A stretch of 39,125 nt of DNA from Cyclobacteriaceae bacterium (GTDB taxonomy: Bacteria; Bacteroidota; Bacteroidia; Cytophagales; Cyclobacteriaceae): contig CATQIH010000023.1 of NCBI GenBank assembly GCA_958296015.1, forward strand, positions 1 to 39,125, given 5' to 3'. The translations under genes and the position numbers were made by a program. Shown here piece by piece: positions 17,339-26,247 of the stretch. Below the pieces are notes generated by a model. That model worked only from the letters and a program-made list of their open reading frames with translations. It had not been told where the DNA came from and ran no database searches. Positions within the stretch are counted from its first letter, which is position 1. Each line of letters begins with the position of its first letter.

Positions 17339-18883
17339 CTACTCGATGGATTCAATAGCAAACTTCTGAACTAGGGGCTGTTTTTCGGGGGTTAGGGTGA
17401 AGTATATCTTGATAGAGCGTTTTTTTCCTTCTACGATAAAAGAACCTCTCAACTGATTTTCTGGCTGCAAGGCATGTACTTTGACAATTTTTCCGGCTTG
17501 CGCAAAGGCTATTTCCGTTTCCTTTTTAAGGGCATCAAGAGGGTTATCCGGAAAGAAGTTCTCGGCAAAAAGCCCACTTGAGGCAGCGTTTTTCCAGTCG
17601 GGCAGCAGTGCCATCAGTTCTTTTTTCCGCTGCTCGAGTATTGGAGAAACGGGTAGCTGACGGGGTGGCAGATCGGCCAGCGCAAAGAGCGTGTCCAACA
17701 CCTCTACATTGGCTGTGCTGGCTGAAGCGTACGTCAGGTTGGCAAAGCAAAACAGCCCAATGCCATATTCGGGCAGGATAAGCCAGTTGCTGCCAAAGCC
17801 CGGTAAGCCTCCTGTATGCCCTACCCTTACCCGGTTTTCACAATCTTGCACCCAGCCCAACCCGGCATAGTATCCTGATACGGTGCCGCATGGCTGCCCG
17901 TTGGAATTGATGTTCTGCGGATCAAAATAACTAACACGCTGTGGTTGCTGCATTTCCCGCAAGGAGCTTCTTTTGAGTACCGGCGATTCCTGCCCGTTTC
18001 TGGGAGGCCACGCCGACAGATGCAAAGCCATGTACCGGCTAAAATCTTCCGCAGAAGTCATCAGCCCTCCCATTGCACCAAAGGAGCCATCGTGCAACAA
18101 AGGCTCTTCCTGCCATTGTTCACCAGTCAGGCGATAGCCATGTGCCAGTTGCTCGGCAGGCACCTCCGCATATTCCCAGTAGGTATGTTGCATCCCGAGT
18201 GGTTTCAGGATATTTTCGCTGATATACTGCTGATAAGGCTGACCCGAAACTTTGGATATGATCTGACCGAGCAGAGAAAATCCCAGGTTGCTGTATTCGT
18301 AAGCAACACCTGGTACATGAGAAAAAGAAATACCGTTCTCTACCAGATCAATCAGTTCCTCGTCGGTGTCGGCCAGTTGGCGGTCGCCCCAGGGATTGTC
18401 TTCCGGGAAGCCTGCCGCATGAGTCATCAGGTGGCGGATGGTGATCAGGGGCGCGTCGCTGGTGAGATTGGTTACTTTTTTCAAAGCTGGAATGTATTGC
18501 TGCACCGGATCATCCAGTTGTAGTTTACCGGCATCTCGAAGCTGTAACATAGCCATCGCGGTAAAACTTTTGGTCATGCTGGCAATACGGAAAACAGACT
18601 GGGAAGTGACGGGTGTTTTTTTGCTGACATCCGTATACCCAACATTACCGACATGTATCAGTTTGCCATCTACTACCACGCCATAGACAAAGCCCGGAAA
18701 ATGATTTTGTTCAGCATATTCCTGGTAGAGTTTGTCAATGACAGGAAATACAGCCTCAATCTTTTGCAGCCGGGCGGTATCTGTGAAGACAGGAGGCTGA
18801 TAGCTGGTACTGGCAGCATCGTCTTTTTGTCCATAAGCAACAAGGCTGAACAGCATCCATAAAAGAGTAAGAATATGCTTCAT
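17339..18883 (-). CDS. Exported serine hydrolase, class C beta-lactamase/esterase family
   Basis: 514 residues. Sec signal MKHILTLLWMLFSLVAYGQ. The active-site triad of the penicillin-binding/class C beta-lactamase fold is complete: S102-M-T-K105 (RIASMTKSF), Y197-S-N199 (YEYSNLGFS) and H356-T-G358 (VGHTGGLPGFGSN). A C-terminal domain of about 120 residues follows the catalytic domain, as in Bacteroidota esterase/D-aminopeptidase-like members. The substrate may be an ester or a D-amino-acid peptide; resistance to beta-lactams should not be assumed. It is the last gene of a minus-strand group that includes GH127-like and GH5-like genes, 150 bp after the 38-residue ORF. Confidence 0.92.
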   Translation of the reverse strand: MKHILTLLWMLFSLVAYGQKDDAASTSYQPPVFTDTARLQKIEAVFPVIDKLYQEYAEQNHFPGFVYGVVVDGKLIHVGNVGYTDVSKKTPVTSQSVFRIASMTKSFTAMAMLQLRDAGKLQLDDPVQQYIPALKKVTNLTSDAPLITIRHLMTHAAGFPEDNPWGDRQLADTDEELIDLVENGISFSHVPGVAYEYSNLGFSLLGQIISKVSGQPYQQYISENILKPLGMQHTYWEYAEVPAEQLAHGYRLTGEQWQEEPLLHDGSFGAMGGLMTSAEDFSRYMALHLSAWPPRNGQESPVLKRSSLREMQQPQRVSYFDPQNINSNGQPCGTVSGYYAGLGWVQDCENRVRVGHTGGLPGFGSNWLILPEYGIGLFCFANLTYASASTANVEVLDTLFALADLPPRQLPVSPILEQRKKELMALLPDWKNAASSGLFAENFFPDNPLDALKKETEIAFAQAGKIVKVHALQPENQLRGSFIVEGKKRSIKIYFTLTPEKQPLVQKFAIESIE

Positions 18884-19033
18884 AAAGGTTGGCGTGTATT
18901 TTATCTTCGCTAAGGTACGCTGGATGTAGGTAACATATCCAACAGTACGCCTGTTTTTTGCACCTCATAGGCGAATGGGTTTTGTATTTCATCCTGAAAA
19001 GCAGCTGGTTCTGACCTGGATGGTCTGGTACTT

Positions 19034-19150
19034 TCAGAAAAAGTAAATGAACCCCGTCACCAGCAAAATAGTTGTGAGTATCACAATGAGGGCGGCTGTG
19101 TGCCTGCTGATTCTTCTATAATAAGCATTCCCGAAAGCCTTTACCTTCAC
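19034..19150 (-). CDS. 38-residue single-pass membrane micro-protein, start overlapping the GH5 stop
   Basis: A GTG at 19150 opens a frame of 38 codons: MKVKAFGNAYYRRISRHTAA, then LIVILTTILLVTGFIYFF and stop. The GTG shares four bases (GTGA) with the TGA of the upstream GH5 gene, the classic arrangement of translational coupling. The basic N-terminal half followed by about 18 hydrophobic residues predicts an N-in transmembrane helix. No family recognised. Chance cannot be excluded at this length, but the overlap and the clear amphipathic-plus-hydrophobic layout favour a real gene. Confidence 0.45.
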   Translation of the reverse strand: MKVKAFGNAYYRRISRHTAALIVILTTILLVTGFIYFF

Positions 19151-20328
19151 ATACTTTTGCCTGTCATCTCCTTGATGAATTTGGTTTCTGCCGGTTTATA
19201 AGGTTCACCGTTTGTTCTGAAAATATCGTGAAACCACAGCGGCGGCTCCTGATCGTATGCCTTCTGCCAGGAATCCCACGGGTAGATCGTATTGCTTTTG
19301 CCATCTACAAAACCCCAGTTGATCATGCCTACGTTGTTTTCTTTGGCAATCGGCAAAATAGCCTGGAAAGTGCTACCGGCAGGGCGAGCCATGTATTCGG
19401 TGCAGATCATCGGACGGTTGAATTGCTTGATCCATGCGACTCTCTGCTTAAAATCTTCCGGCTTATCATAGTTGTGAAAGGTGATGATATCGGAATTTGT
19501 AAACAGGAAGCGGTTCATGTCATTCATTTTCTCCGGACTGGACCAGTCGCCGTACCAAGGGGCGGAGGTGATAGGTTGAGAAGGATGCGCCTCACGTGCC
19601 CAGCCAAAAGCGGCCTTTACCAATGCTACGCCAAGCTCTTTTTTGTTGTCCGGCTCTTCTTTCAGGTTGTTGTCTCCATAGCTGCTGGCGTTGTCATTGT
19701 CTGGCTCATTGGTAATGTCCCAGGCCAGGATGCGGTCGTCATCTTTGAAGTGGCCAATCAGCTCTACCACATAGGTGCGCATCTCCGGCCATTGGCTTTT
19801 ATCTGTCAGGATGTCTTTACCAGGGCTTTGTACCCAACCGGAATTATGCAGTCCTTTTTTTGGCTCCGGCTGCTTACCAGCTTTTGGAAACGGGTCCCAG
19901 CATGAGTCAAAGATCACCAACATAGGCCGGATATTATGCTTCTGACAAATGGACAGAAATTCGTCGATGCGCTGGAAGAAGCCATCCTTGTCTGTACGGT
20001 ATGGAATATCGTGCAGGTAGACGCGCATAGTGTTCATGCCCAACCCTTCGGCCCAGCCAAGCTCCTTGTCTATCAGCTCGGGCGACCAGGTATCTGCCTG
20101 CCACATTTCCAGTTGGTTGATGGCATTGGAAGGCACAAAGTTGGAACCTACCAGCCAGGGTTGCTTTTCGTACCAGCTGTTGGCCTGCTCGACAGTCCAC
20201 TGTGTAGCAGGTTTAGGATCTTCTGATTTTTCTACGGCCTTTTCTTCTGTATTTTGGTTACTTTGCTGGCATCCAAAGAGGCATAGCAGACAAAGCGCAG
20301 CCATACAGGATAGTTTGTTCATCGTCAT
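19147..20328 (-). CDS. GH5-like (cellulase/mannanase superfamily) lipoprotein
   Basis: 393 residues from ATG 20328 (ATG 20322 is equally possible). The lipoprotein signal ends CLLCLFGCQQ. TIM-barrel clan A features: GMNTMRVYLHDIPY, a strand-4 acid/base DITNEPDNDN, ITFHNYDKPEDF (strand 6) and a strand-7 nucleophile region PMICTEYMARPAG, then INWGFVDGKSNTIYPW. The conserved NEP and TEY glutamates fit a retaining GH5 or close relative. The substrate (beta-mannan, glucan or arabinoxylan) cannot be set from sequence. It follows the GH127-like gene by 51 bp on the same strand, so the two are probably one transcript; its stop overlaps the 38-residue ORF. Confidence 0.86.
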   Translation of the reverse strand: MTMNKLSCMAALCLLCLFGCQQSNQNTEEKAVEKSEDPKPATQWTVEQANSWYEKQPWLVGSNFVPSNAINQLEMWQADTWSPELIDKELGWAEGLGMNTMRVYLHDIPYRTDKDGFFQRIDEFLSICQKHNIRPMLVIFDSCWDPFPKAGKQPEPKKGLHNSGWVQSPGKDILTDKSQWPEMRTYVVELIGHFKDDDRILAWDITNEPDNDNASSYGDNNLKEEPDNKKELGVALVKAAFGWAREAHPSQPITSAPWYGDWSSPEKMNDMNRFLFTNSDIITFHNYDKPEDFKQRVAWIKQFNRPMICTEYMARPAGSTFQAILPIAKENNVGMINWGFVDGKSNTIYPWDSWQKAYDQEPPLWFHDIFRTNGEPYKPAETKFIKEMTGKSM

Positions 20329-20379
20329 GTTTAAATAGATAATTGGTTATTTGAAATTAATAGGTGTTATTACAATCAC

Positions 20380-22443
20380 TTACTCCATCAATGTAGGAAC
20401 TACCGGAAAGGCTACCACCCGTATCTTGGTACAGCCAAAGGGCACCAGCGTGATTTGCGTTACCTCCTGGCTAACTTCCCCTTTGTAAATACCGGTTCTG
20501 TCTGATACGGGTTGAGATGCTACATCATTGGAGATTTTCCAATGAGGAATTTTTCTGGCTTGGGCCGTAATCTCCAGGGGTACATGTGCCAGGTTCCATA
20601 CAAAATCATTTGTTACCTCCTGCACTTTTTTCACCTTCAGGTTTTCCTGTGGCTTTTGTATGTCTTTTTCCAGCAGACCAAAGTTCCAATCACTTTTCGG
20701 TAGCACCGTAAAATAGTCTCCTTCAGCCTCATCGTGGCCTTTTTCCCATGCTTCGTCTATTTTCAGTGCATACACCAAAGGCCCACGTTCTACGGCCCTG
20801 GAATTTCTGCCCCAGTTGGAAGTGCTTACTTGCATGGGCAGTTGCAATTGCAGCTGATCGCCGTCTTTCCAGGTTCTGCTAATAGTAATGATCTGCCCGC
20901 CCTGGTCAGTTCTTAATTTCTTGCCGTTGAGCATCACCGTAGCCTCGCTGCACCAGGCCGGAATACGAAGTTGCAAAGGAAAGTCGACGCTTTGTTTGGT
21001 GGCAAGACGCAAGTTGATCTTATCCTCAAAAGGATAACTGGTTTCCTCGCGGATCGTCACCTGTGTTTGCTGTGCGCCTGCTTTTGTGGTTATTTCCGAA
21101 GGCGCATATTCCAGCGCGGCCAGCCCCTTGTCGGCCGTCTGATACCACAGATGCTGGGCAAATTTGGTCCATCCCTGGTGCATGTTGGCCAGGCAGCAGG
21201 TGTAGCCACTGCGCATACCCAGCACATTGTTCATTTCCCGGTCAAAGGGCAATGAAAAATTGAATACCCCCCTTTTGATCTGAATCTGGTTGGCCATCTG
21301 AAAATACTGCTTGGCGTTATAATCGTCTGTCGTTTGTGGGGGAAGTGCGTTGAAAGCCATTCTTTCCAGCGCATCCATATAATAAGGATCGCCCGTGATG
21401 GCCATGATGTTTTCCAGCGAATACATGGTTTCCACGATGGCACAGAGTTCTACGCCCTGTGTAGGATCATTGCCATGCAGGTCTTCATCACCGGAGAAGA
21501 TACCCATGGGCAAGCCATGTAGGTTCATCAGATCGCCAAAGCCTGTTTTAAGTGCATCAAGGTAGGCTTTGTCATGTGTACGTTGGTAATTGATTGCCGG
21601 AGATTTGAGTGCCATGCCTACATTCACTGCATGGCGGTGCATCCAGTTTTCACCATTTTGCTGCGCGGCTGCATCAATCACCCAGTTGCGGTTGCCCAGC
21701 CACCGGCTCCAGGGAAAAGACTGAGACTCTATGGTGGCGGCCAGGTCCAGCAGATCATCTTCTTTGGTGATGCCATACAGCCATTGCGCCATCATCACGT
21801 TTTCTGCACCTCTGGATGCTGCCCACTCCGTCCATTGCCCAACCGGACAAGTATTTAAAGCTGCCCGTTGGTAGCGGAAATATTTTGACATAAAAGAAAT
21901 GACACGCTTGTCGCTGGTAGCCATATAATATTGCTTGAGCACTTTGAGCATCACCATTTTGGGCCACCAGTCTTCGCCCTGTCGGCAGCTATCGGGAGTA
22001 ATATCTACCTGGTGTTTACGTTCAGCCTCGGTGATGGGGCCAAAGTAGCCGGAAGCACGCTGGTGGTTCAGGGTCCAGTTGATGTATTTAAGCACTTTGT
22101 CTTTCAGGGCCTGATCATCCAGCAGATAGGCTAATGGCACGGCACCATCCAGCCAGTAGGGCGTTTCTTCCCAGCCATCGCCCTGGCCACCAAGCCAGCC
22201 GTTATCGTCTTTTACCTTACCATACACCTCATCCAGATGACCGGTAGTGCCGTTTTTCATGATCTTTAGCTGAGAAAGCAGCCATCCTTGCGGACGGATA
22301 GCTCCCAGCGGAAGCTCGGCATACATGGGTGTGACAAATGAAGAGTCGGCTGCGGTGGCAGATGGATGATGCCCGGCAAAGCATAGATGGATGACAGTAA
22401 CCATAGCCAGAGACAGAAATATATATCGATAAAGCTGGTTCAT
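20380..22443 (-). CDS. GH127-type beta-L-arabinofuranosidase-like protein (DUF1680)
   Basis: 687 residues with a Sec signal (MNQLYRYIFLSLAMVTVIHL CFA). The (alpha/alpha)6 barrel begins LPLGAIRPQGWLLSQLKIMK and DGWEETPYWLDGAVPLAYLL, typical of DUF1680. The middle has GVELCAIVETMYSLENIMAI and the cysteine motif RSGYTCCLANMHQGWTKFAQ. In characterised GH127 enzymes a cysteine in this stretch is the nucleophile, coordinated with zinc; here a CC pair is kept. C-terminal beta domains follow (RGPLVYALKIDEAW). Arabinofuranosidase activity is a family-level inference; GH146 or related DUF1680 families are the alternative. It heads the minus-strand carbohydrate unit. Confidence 0.88.
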   Translation of the reverse strand: MNQLYRYIFLSLAMVTVIHLCFAGHHPSATAADSSFVTPMYAELPLGAIRPQGWLLSQLKIMKNGTTGHLDEVYGKVKDDNGWLGGQGDGWEETPYWLDGAVPLAYLLDDQALKDKVLKYINWTLNHQRASGYFGPITEAERKHQVDITPDSCRQGEDWWPKMVMLKVLKQYYMATSDKRVISFMSKYFRYQRAALNTCPVGQWTEWAASRGAENVMMAQWLYGITKEDDLLDLAATIESQSFPWSRWLGNRNWVIDAAAQQNGENWMHRHAVNVGMALKSPAINYQRTHDKAYLDALKTGFGDLMNLHGLPMGIFSGDEDLHGNDPTQGVELCAIVETMYSLENIMAITGDPYYMDALERMAFNALPPQTTDDYNAKQYFQMANQIQIKRGVFNFSLPFDREMNNVLGMRSGYTCCLANMHQGWTKFAQHLWYQTADKGLAALEYAPSEITTKAGAQQTQVTIREETSYPFEDKINLRLATKQSVDFPLQLRIPAWCSEATVMLNGKKLRTDQGGQIITISRTWKDGDQLQLQLPMQVSTSNWGRNSRAVERGPLVYALKIDEAWEKGHDEAEGDYFTVLPKSDWNFGLLEKDIQKPQENLKVKKVQEVTNDFVWNLAHVPLEITAQARKIPHWKISNDVASQPVSDRTGIYKGEVSQEVTQITLVPFGCTKIRVVAFPVVPTLME

Positions 22444-22673
22444 AAATGGTTGAGGTTGGCCAAATACTGCGTGTAGTTGTCGGCAGGTTATTGTTTGCTA
22501 TTCTAAAAACTGATTAAACTTACTATGAAGTACCACAAATAGGGAGTCTCCCCTACGTAGGATATAAAATTAAAGTATTCGGCGGTTTATACAAATTTTG
22601 GAATACCTACATATTTGTATAACTTAAGCACGAAAATTACAAAATCATTTTCCAACTTAAACCTCCAACAACA

Positions 22674-23093
22674 ATGAACACCAAACTAAACCAATTTGCA
22701 CCCCAGGCTTATGCCATCCTGCGTATCGTAGCCGGTCTGATGTTTGCCATGCATGGCAGCCAGAAACTGATGGGCGTACCCGGAGAAAAAGATCCGGTAG
22801 ACATTGCCAGCCTGATAGGCATTGCCGGTATCATAGAATTGATTGCAGGCTTGCTGATCGCCTTTGGGTTATTTACGGTTATTGCTGCTTTTATCGCCAG
22901 TGGACAAATGGCGGTTGCTTATTTCATGGCACATGCCCCCAGACATCTTCTGCCTATCATTAATGAAGGAGAACTGGCCGTTGTGTACTGCTTCCTGTTC
23001 TTGTTCATTGCCACATACGGAGCAGGCATCTGGAGTGTGGATGCTGCAAGGACGACAAACCGCAGAACCACAGCAAGCGCAGGCAGTCTATAG
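22674..23093 (+). CDS. DoxX-family membrane protein
   Basis: 139 residues from ATG 22674, after an A/C-rich leader. Four hydrophobic helices; DoxX hallmarks are RIVAGLMFAMHGSQKLMG near the N-terminus and GIAGIIELIAGLLIAFGLFT in the second/third helix, then FLFIATYGAGIWSVD. DoxX proteins are small integral membrane proteins with links to quinone/thiosulfate redox or detoxification in a few systems; the role here is unknown. It stands alone, divergent from the GH127-like gene across a 230-bp AT-rich gap in which I see no gene. Confidence 0.9.
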   Translation: MNTKLNQFAPQAYAILRIVAGLMFAMHGSQKLMGVPGEKDPVDIASLIGIAGIIELIAGLLIAFGLFTVIAAFIASGQMAVAYFMAHAPRHLLPIINEGELAVVYCFLFLFIATYGAGIWSVDAARTTNRRTTASAGSL

Positions 23094-23205
23094 TGTATGT
23101 TTTAGAGAAGTGAAATATTTCGCCACTGTTGGACTTTTGTCCAACAATTTTCTTCTATTCCAACCTTTTTAAAATATCTGGTGTCTTAGTTAAAATCAAC
23201 TAAAA

Positions 23206-23571
23206 ATGAGATATATGAAAAAGGTTTTTTACTTTGTTTTGATAGCAGTAGCATCATTTTGTCTAAGCTGCCGGGAGTATGAACATTATTTGGCTCCGAA
23301 AGAAACATCACATCCGACATCAGAAGCTATCTTGCTTTGGACAGGCGACTATGCCGCAGATGGATGTGGTTATTTTATTGAGCTAGACAGCATACGATAT
23401 AAGCCGATAGACGAAGACAGCATCGACAATCGTTATCAGGAACTCGGATTACGGACAAGAGTCTTTATTGAGTATGAACTTCCCGAAATATTGATAGGAA
23501 AATATTGCGGGAATGTATCCGAACCAACCACAGCACCCGGAATTAGGCTTTACTCCATCAAAGAACTATAG
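23206..23571 (+). CDS. Small lipoprotein of unknown function
   Basis: 121 residues (ATG 23206; ATG 23215 is also possible). The signal KKVFYFVLIAVASFCLSCRE has a lipobox Cys. The mature part is acidic, with WTGDYAADGCGYFIELD, YKPIDEDSIDNRYQELG and IEYELPEILIGKYCGN. Two cysteines (in ADGCGY and KYCGN) may form a disulfide. This layout resembles small Bacteroidota lipoproteins with a short beta-sandwich fold, but I recognise no named family. It ends next to a strong hairpin at 23613-23650. Confidence 0.75.
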   Translation: MRYMKKVFYFVLIAVASFCLSCREYEHYLAPKETSHPTSEAILLWTGDYAADGCGYFIELDSIRYKPIDEDSIDNRYQELGLRTRVFIEYELPEILIGKYCGNVSEPTTAPGIRLYSIKEL

Positions 23572-23612
23572 GAAGATTGGAAGTAGATATGCCAAAGCAA
23601 TCAACATATGTT

Positions 23613-23650
23613 GGGCAACTTTAGCAGCAGCGTACTTGCTAAAGTTGCCC
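23613..23650. terminator. Perfect 14-bp inverted repeat between convergent genes
   Basis: Arms GGGCAACTTTAGCA (23613-23626) and TGCTAAAGTTGCCC (23637-23650) pair perfectly around a 10-nt loop. It lies between the stop of the small lipoprotein (+, 23571) and the stop of the next gene (-, 23671), so it could end transcription from both sides. There is no adjacent T-run, so a REP-like dispersed palindrome is an alternative. Confidence 0.55.
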
Positions 23651-23670
23651 TACAAAATCAAGCAAAACCC

Positions 23671-24810
23671 TTATTTGGAAAAGCCCGCCCAGAAGTTGAT
23701 GTCTGCGGTGATGCCTACAAAGGGGCGTAGGTAAATGCCTTTGTCTACCTTGCCGCTCATGGTATCATAGCCGTTGTTTTCCAGCAGCGTGGCTCCGGCT
23801 GAGATGCGTATAAATTCATATAATTTATAGCCAAACCCAGCATAGATAGGTCGGCCAAAAATAGGCCCAGTAGCACGAATACCTTCTTTATTATCAAAAT
23901 TCCGGAAATAGACACCCAGAATTATGGCCGTGTTGCTCACAAATTTAGGAGCAAAGGCTTGTTTACCCAAAGGTAAAGTCAAACCGGCCATGCCCGATGA
24001 ACCAGTGGTCATGTCAGCTACTTTGTTGTTGAGAAAAACACCACCGTACCCAACATGCACGGTGAGCGTGTTCTTAGATTCCTGCGTCTGGTAGTTGTTG
24101 ACAAACCGGCTGTCGGCCAGCACCGAGAAGCCAGTGCTCAGGTATTGGTCTACTTCGTGCTGCACCATTGCTTTCAGTTCTTTTACCTGCTTCTGACGTT
24201 CTTCATCGTCGCGCATCTGTTTCCGCAGTTTTCTGGAAGTGACAATCTCAATTTTGTCTTCAATGATATTGGAGAAGCCCTTGAAACTGGTATTAAAGTT
24301 ACTCTGATAGTATTGCATGGCAGTAACTACAGCTTTATTCATGTCAGCAACCATCGTATGCGGGTTTTTTAGCAAATGAATGCGTTTTCCGGTCAGCATA
24401 ATACTCTGATCAATGTACTGATCCAGAGAGGTAAGCAGTTGGTTTTTGAGCTGCTGCATGTCACCTTTTCCCACCTTTTTGTAGTAGTTGATCACAAAAT
24501 CATATTCCGTTCCACCGTGTAGGTTATAGTTTACCGGCAACAGAAATCTTTTCTCCTGGTTATTGAAGCTCCGCTTCCAGCGGTTTTTGTATAGCAAAAA
24601 ATCTTTTTTCTGCTTGGCAGGTTTAATCTGCACCTCTACGATGTACGTAGAATCGCTGATTTCTCCGGAGAGGAAAAAATGTGCCTCCGAAGGAAGCGGT
24701 TGGTCCATGTTGAACGACGAACGCTCATAATCAAAATCAATGGTTTGTCGTTGTGCCCAACCAAAAGTGCTCAAGCCCAGGGCCAGGATTAGTAAACTTA
24801 CTCTTTTCAT
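23671..24810 (-). CDS. Exported protein of unknown function, possible outer-membrane barrel at C-terminus
   Basis: 379 residues with a Sec signal (MKRVSLLILALGLSTFGWAQ). The N-terminal third is beta-rich (FLSGEISDSTYIVEVQIKP). The middle is helical and charged (RKLRKQMRDDEERQKQVKEL). The C-terminal third has alternating aromatic strands (LTVHVGYGGVFLNN, AIILGVYFRNFDN, PIYAGFGYKLYEFIRISAGA, LRPFVGITADINFWAGF) ending in aromatic residues, as in outer-membrane beta-barrels. No named family recognised. Its 5' end diverges from the membrane protein gene at 24943. Confidence 0.8.
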   Translation of the reverse strand: MKRVSLLILALGLSTFGWAQRQTIDFDYERSSFNMDQPLPSEAHFFLSGEISDSTYIVEVQIKPAKQKKDFLLYKNRWKRSFNNQEKRFLLPVNYNLHGGTEYDFVINYYKKVGKGDMQQLKNQLLTSLDQYIDQSIMLTGKRIHLLKNPHTMVADMNKAVVTAMQYYQSNFNTSFKGFSNIIEDKIEIVTSRKLRKQMRDDEERQKQVKELKAMVQHEVDQYLSTGFSVLADSRFVNNYQTQESKNTLTVHVGYGGVFLNNKVADMTTGSSGMAGLTLPLGKQAFAPKFVSNTAIILGVYFRNFDNKEGIRATGPIFGRPIYAGFGYKLYEFIRISAGATLLENNGYDTMSGKVDKGIYLRPFVGITADINFWAGFSK

Positions 24811-24942
24811 AAATCTGAGGACAAAATGTAAAATGTATACAAGTTTGAGATATTCTCACACTATAAGACGATAGAGTACGAGAAAAGTCACAACAGTTTC
24901 TTAACTTTACTTAAAATTTTTTTAGACCTTTATGCATATAAA

Positions 24943-25407
24943 ATGTACCCAGGCAAAGCAGTGGTTGCCGGCATAGCAGGCACGTTGACCAAAACTTTAT
25001 ACAGTTATATTTCATCCTTAGTAGAGAATGAGCAAGTAACGGAGCCTGAAATTTTGGGCACCATCGTTACTTCCCAAACTGACGCAAGGGGCCACATATC
25101 CACAAGCAAAGAGGCTTTAACCCTGGGCTACTCTATTCACTTATTGATAGGCATATGTTTTGCCTATTTATATGGTACACTTTGGCACAAAGGGATTGGA
25201 AAGCCAAAGACAATCTATGGATTTTTATGGGGTACTGTTAGTGGAATAGTGGGTGCCGCCTTCTGGAAACTTTTTCTGCGTACGTCTGATCAAGCTCCCA
25301 AAGTTCCGCTTTCTATCTTTTTGCGCAACATGATCATCAATCATATGCTTTTTGGCGTCACGGTAGCATGGCTCTACAAATACATCAACAAAGCAGGACA
25401 AGATTAA
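24943..25407 (+). CDS. Small integral membrane protein of unknown function
   Basis: 154 residues from ATG 24943. Hydrophobic segments are seen around KAVVAGIAGTLTKTLYSYIS, ALTLGYSIHLLIGICFAYLY, TIYGFLWGTVSGIVGAAFWK and MIINHMLFGVTVAWLYKYI, giving about four helices with glycine-rich packing. It resembles DUF1440/YagU-like membrane proteins in general layout, but I cannot assign it. It converges with the MscS gene across 15 bp. Confidence 0.75.
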   Translation: MYPGKAVVAGIAGTLTKTLYSYISSLVENEQVTEPEILGTIVTSQTDARGHISTSKEALTLGYSIHLLIGICFAYLYGTLWHKGIGKPKTIYGFLWGTVSGIVGAAFWKLFLRTSDQAPKVPLSIFLRNMIINHMLFGVTVAWLYKYINKAGQD

Positions 25408-25422
25408 CCACGCCAGCTGTTT

Positions 25423-26247
25423 TCATAACTTCTCTATTTTCTGAGAAATCAGGGTATAAGAGGGCAAAACCACCTCTGAATTTCCTGTTCGGATAACAAC
25501 GGATACCGAATCCATTTTAATGATTTCTCCTTCCAGAGCTTCTATTTTTATCCGGTCTCCCACCTTAAAATTTTGCCGACTATAAAAGGTAGCCAGTATG
25601 TTTTGCAAAATATCTTTGGAAGCCAGGGCAAACGAAATGGCAAAGGCTGCCATCACCGAACCGATAATCAGGATCAGGTTGCTGGTGATGATGCCGGTAT
25701 CCACCCCGGCCTGGTCCATGGCCGTCAGCACCACAATGGTGGCTATTGTGTAATAAGCCAGTCCGCTGAGCAGTCTGGCCGAACCCAGCTCAAGCGATTC
25801 CAGGGTGGTGCGGATGAAGCTTCTGACAAGCTGCGCAATATAGAGTCCGATGATCAGGATGATAATCGCACTTAGCAGGGCAGGCAGGTAGCCAATCAGG
25901 TTACCAATGGTGCGGGAAACGGCTGTCCATCCAAGGGTTTCGGAAGCGGCTACCAGAAAGAACAACAGGATGACCCAATGTACAAAACGGCTGATAATGG
26001 CGGTGCTGTCTAGGTTGACACCCTGACGCTGGAAAAGGGGAAACTTATTGAGGCGCGTGGTAAATTGTTGCAGCACACGTGCCTGCATCACACGACGCGT
26101 TGCGTACATGGCCACGCGGGCCAGCAACCAGCCAATCAGCAACAGCAACAGTGCTCCCAGAATATTGGGCAGGGCATTCATTAGCTCGTGGAAGAACTGA
26201 CTGGCAGAAGAAGTGACGATGTTTTGCCATTTACTGACTTTCCCCAT
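25423..26247 (-). CDS. MscS-family mechanosensitive ion channel
   Basis: 274 residues from ATG 26247. N-terminal helices include NILGALLLLLIGWLLARVAM, VHWVILLFFLVAASETLGW and LLSAIIILIIGLYIAQLVRS. The pore-lining TM3-like segment with small residues SVMAAFAISFALASKDILQN leads into the MscS beta domain FYSRQNFKVGDRIKIEALEG, then VSVVIRTGNSEVVLPSYTLI. MscS channels open on membrane tension and release solutes in hypo-osmotic shock. The C-terminal domain is short compared with E. coli MscS. It overlaps the upstream 67-residue gene by 17 bp and belongs to the ECF sigma unit. Confidence 0.9.
   Translation of the reverse strand: MGKVSKWQNIVTSSASQFFHELMNALPNILGALLLLLIGWLLARVAMYATRRVMQARVLQQFTTRLNKFPLFQRQGVNLDSTAIISRFVHWVILLFFLVAASETLGWTAVSRTIGNLIGYLPALLSAIIILIIGLYIAQLVRSFIRTTLESLELGSARLLSGLAYYTIATIVVLTAMDQAGVDTGIITSNLILIIGSVMAAFAISFALASKDILQNILATFYSRQNFKVGDRIKIEALEGEIIKMDSVSVVIRTGNSEVVLPSYTLISQKIEKL

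Noticed and set aside
17339-18883. Antibiotic-resistance beta-lactamase
   Set aside because: Motifs fit the wide class C/esterase family; the extra C-terminal domain and the carbohydrate-gene context do not suggest a resistance enzyme.
22586-22620. Bacteroidota promoter for doxX (TTTG and CATATTTG)
   Set aside because: The two boxes are only 9 bases apart, far from the expected spacing of about 19.
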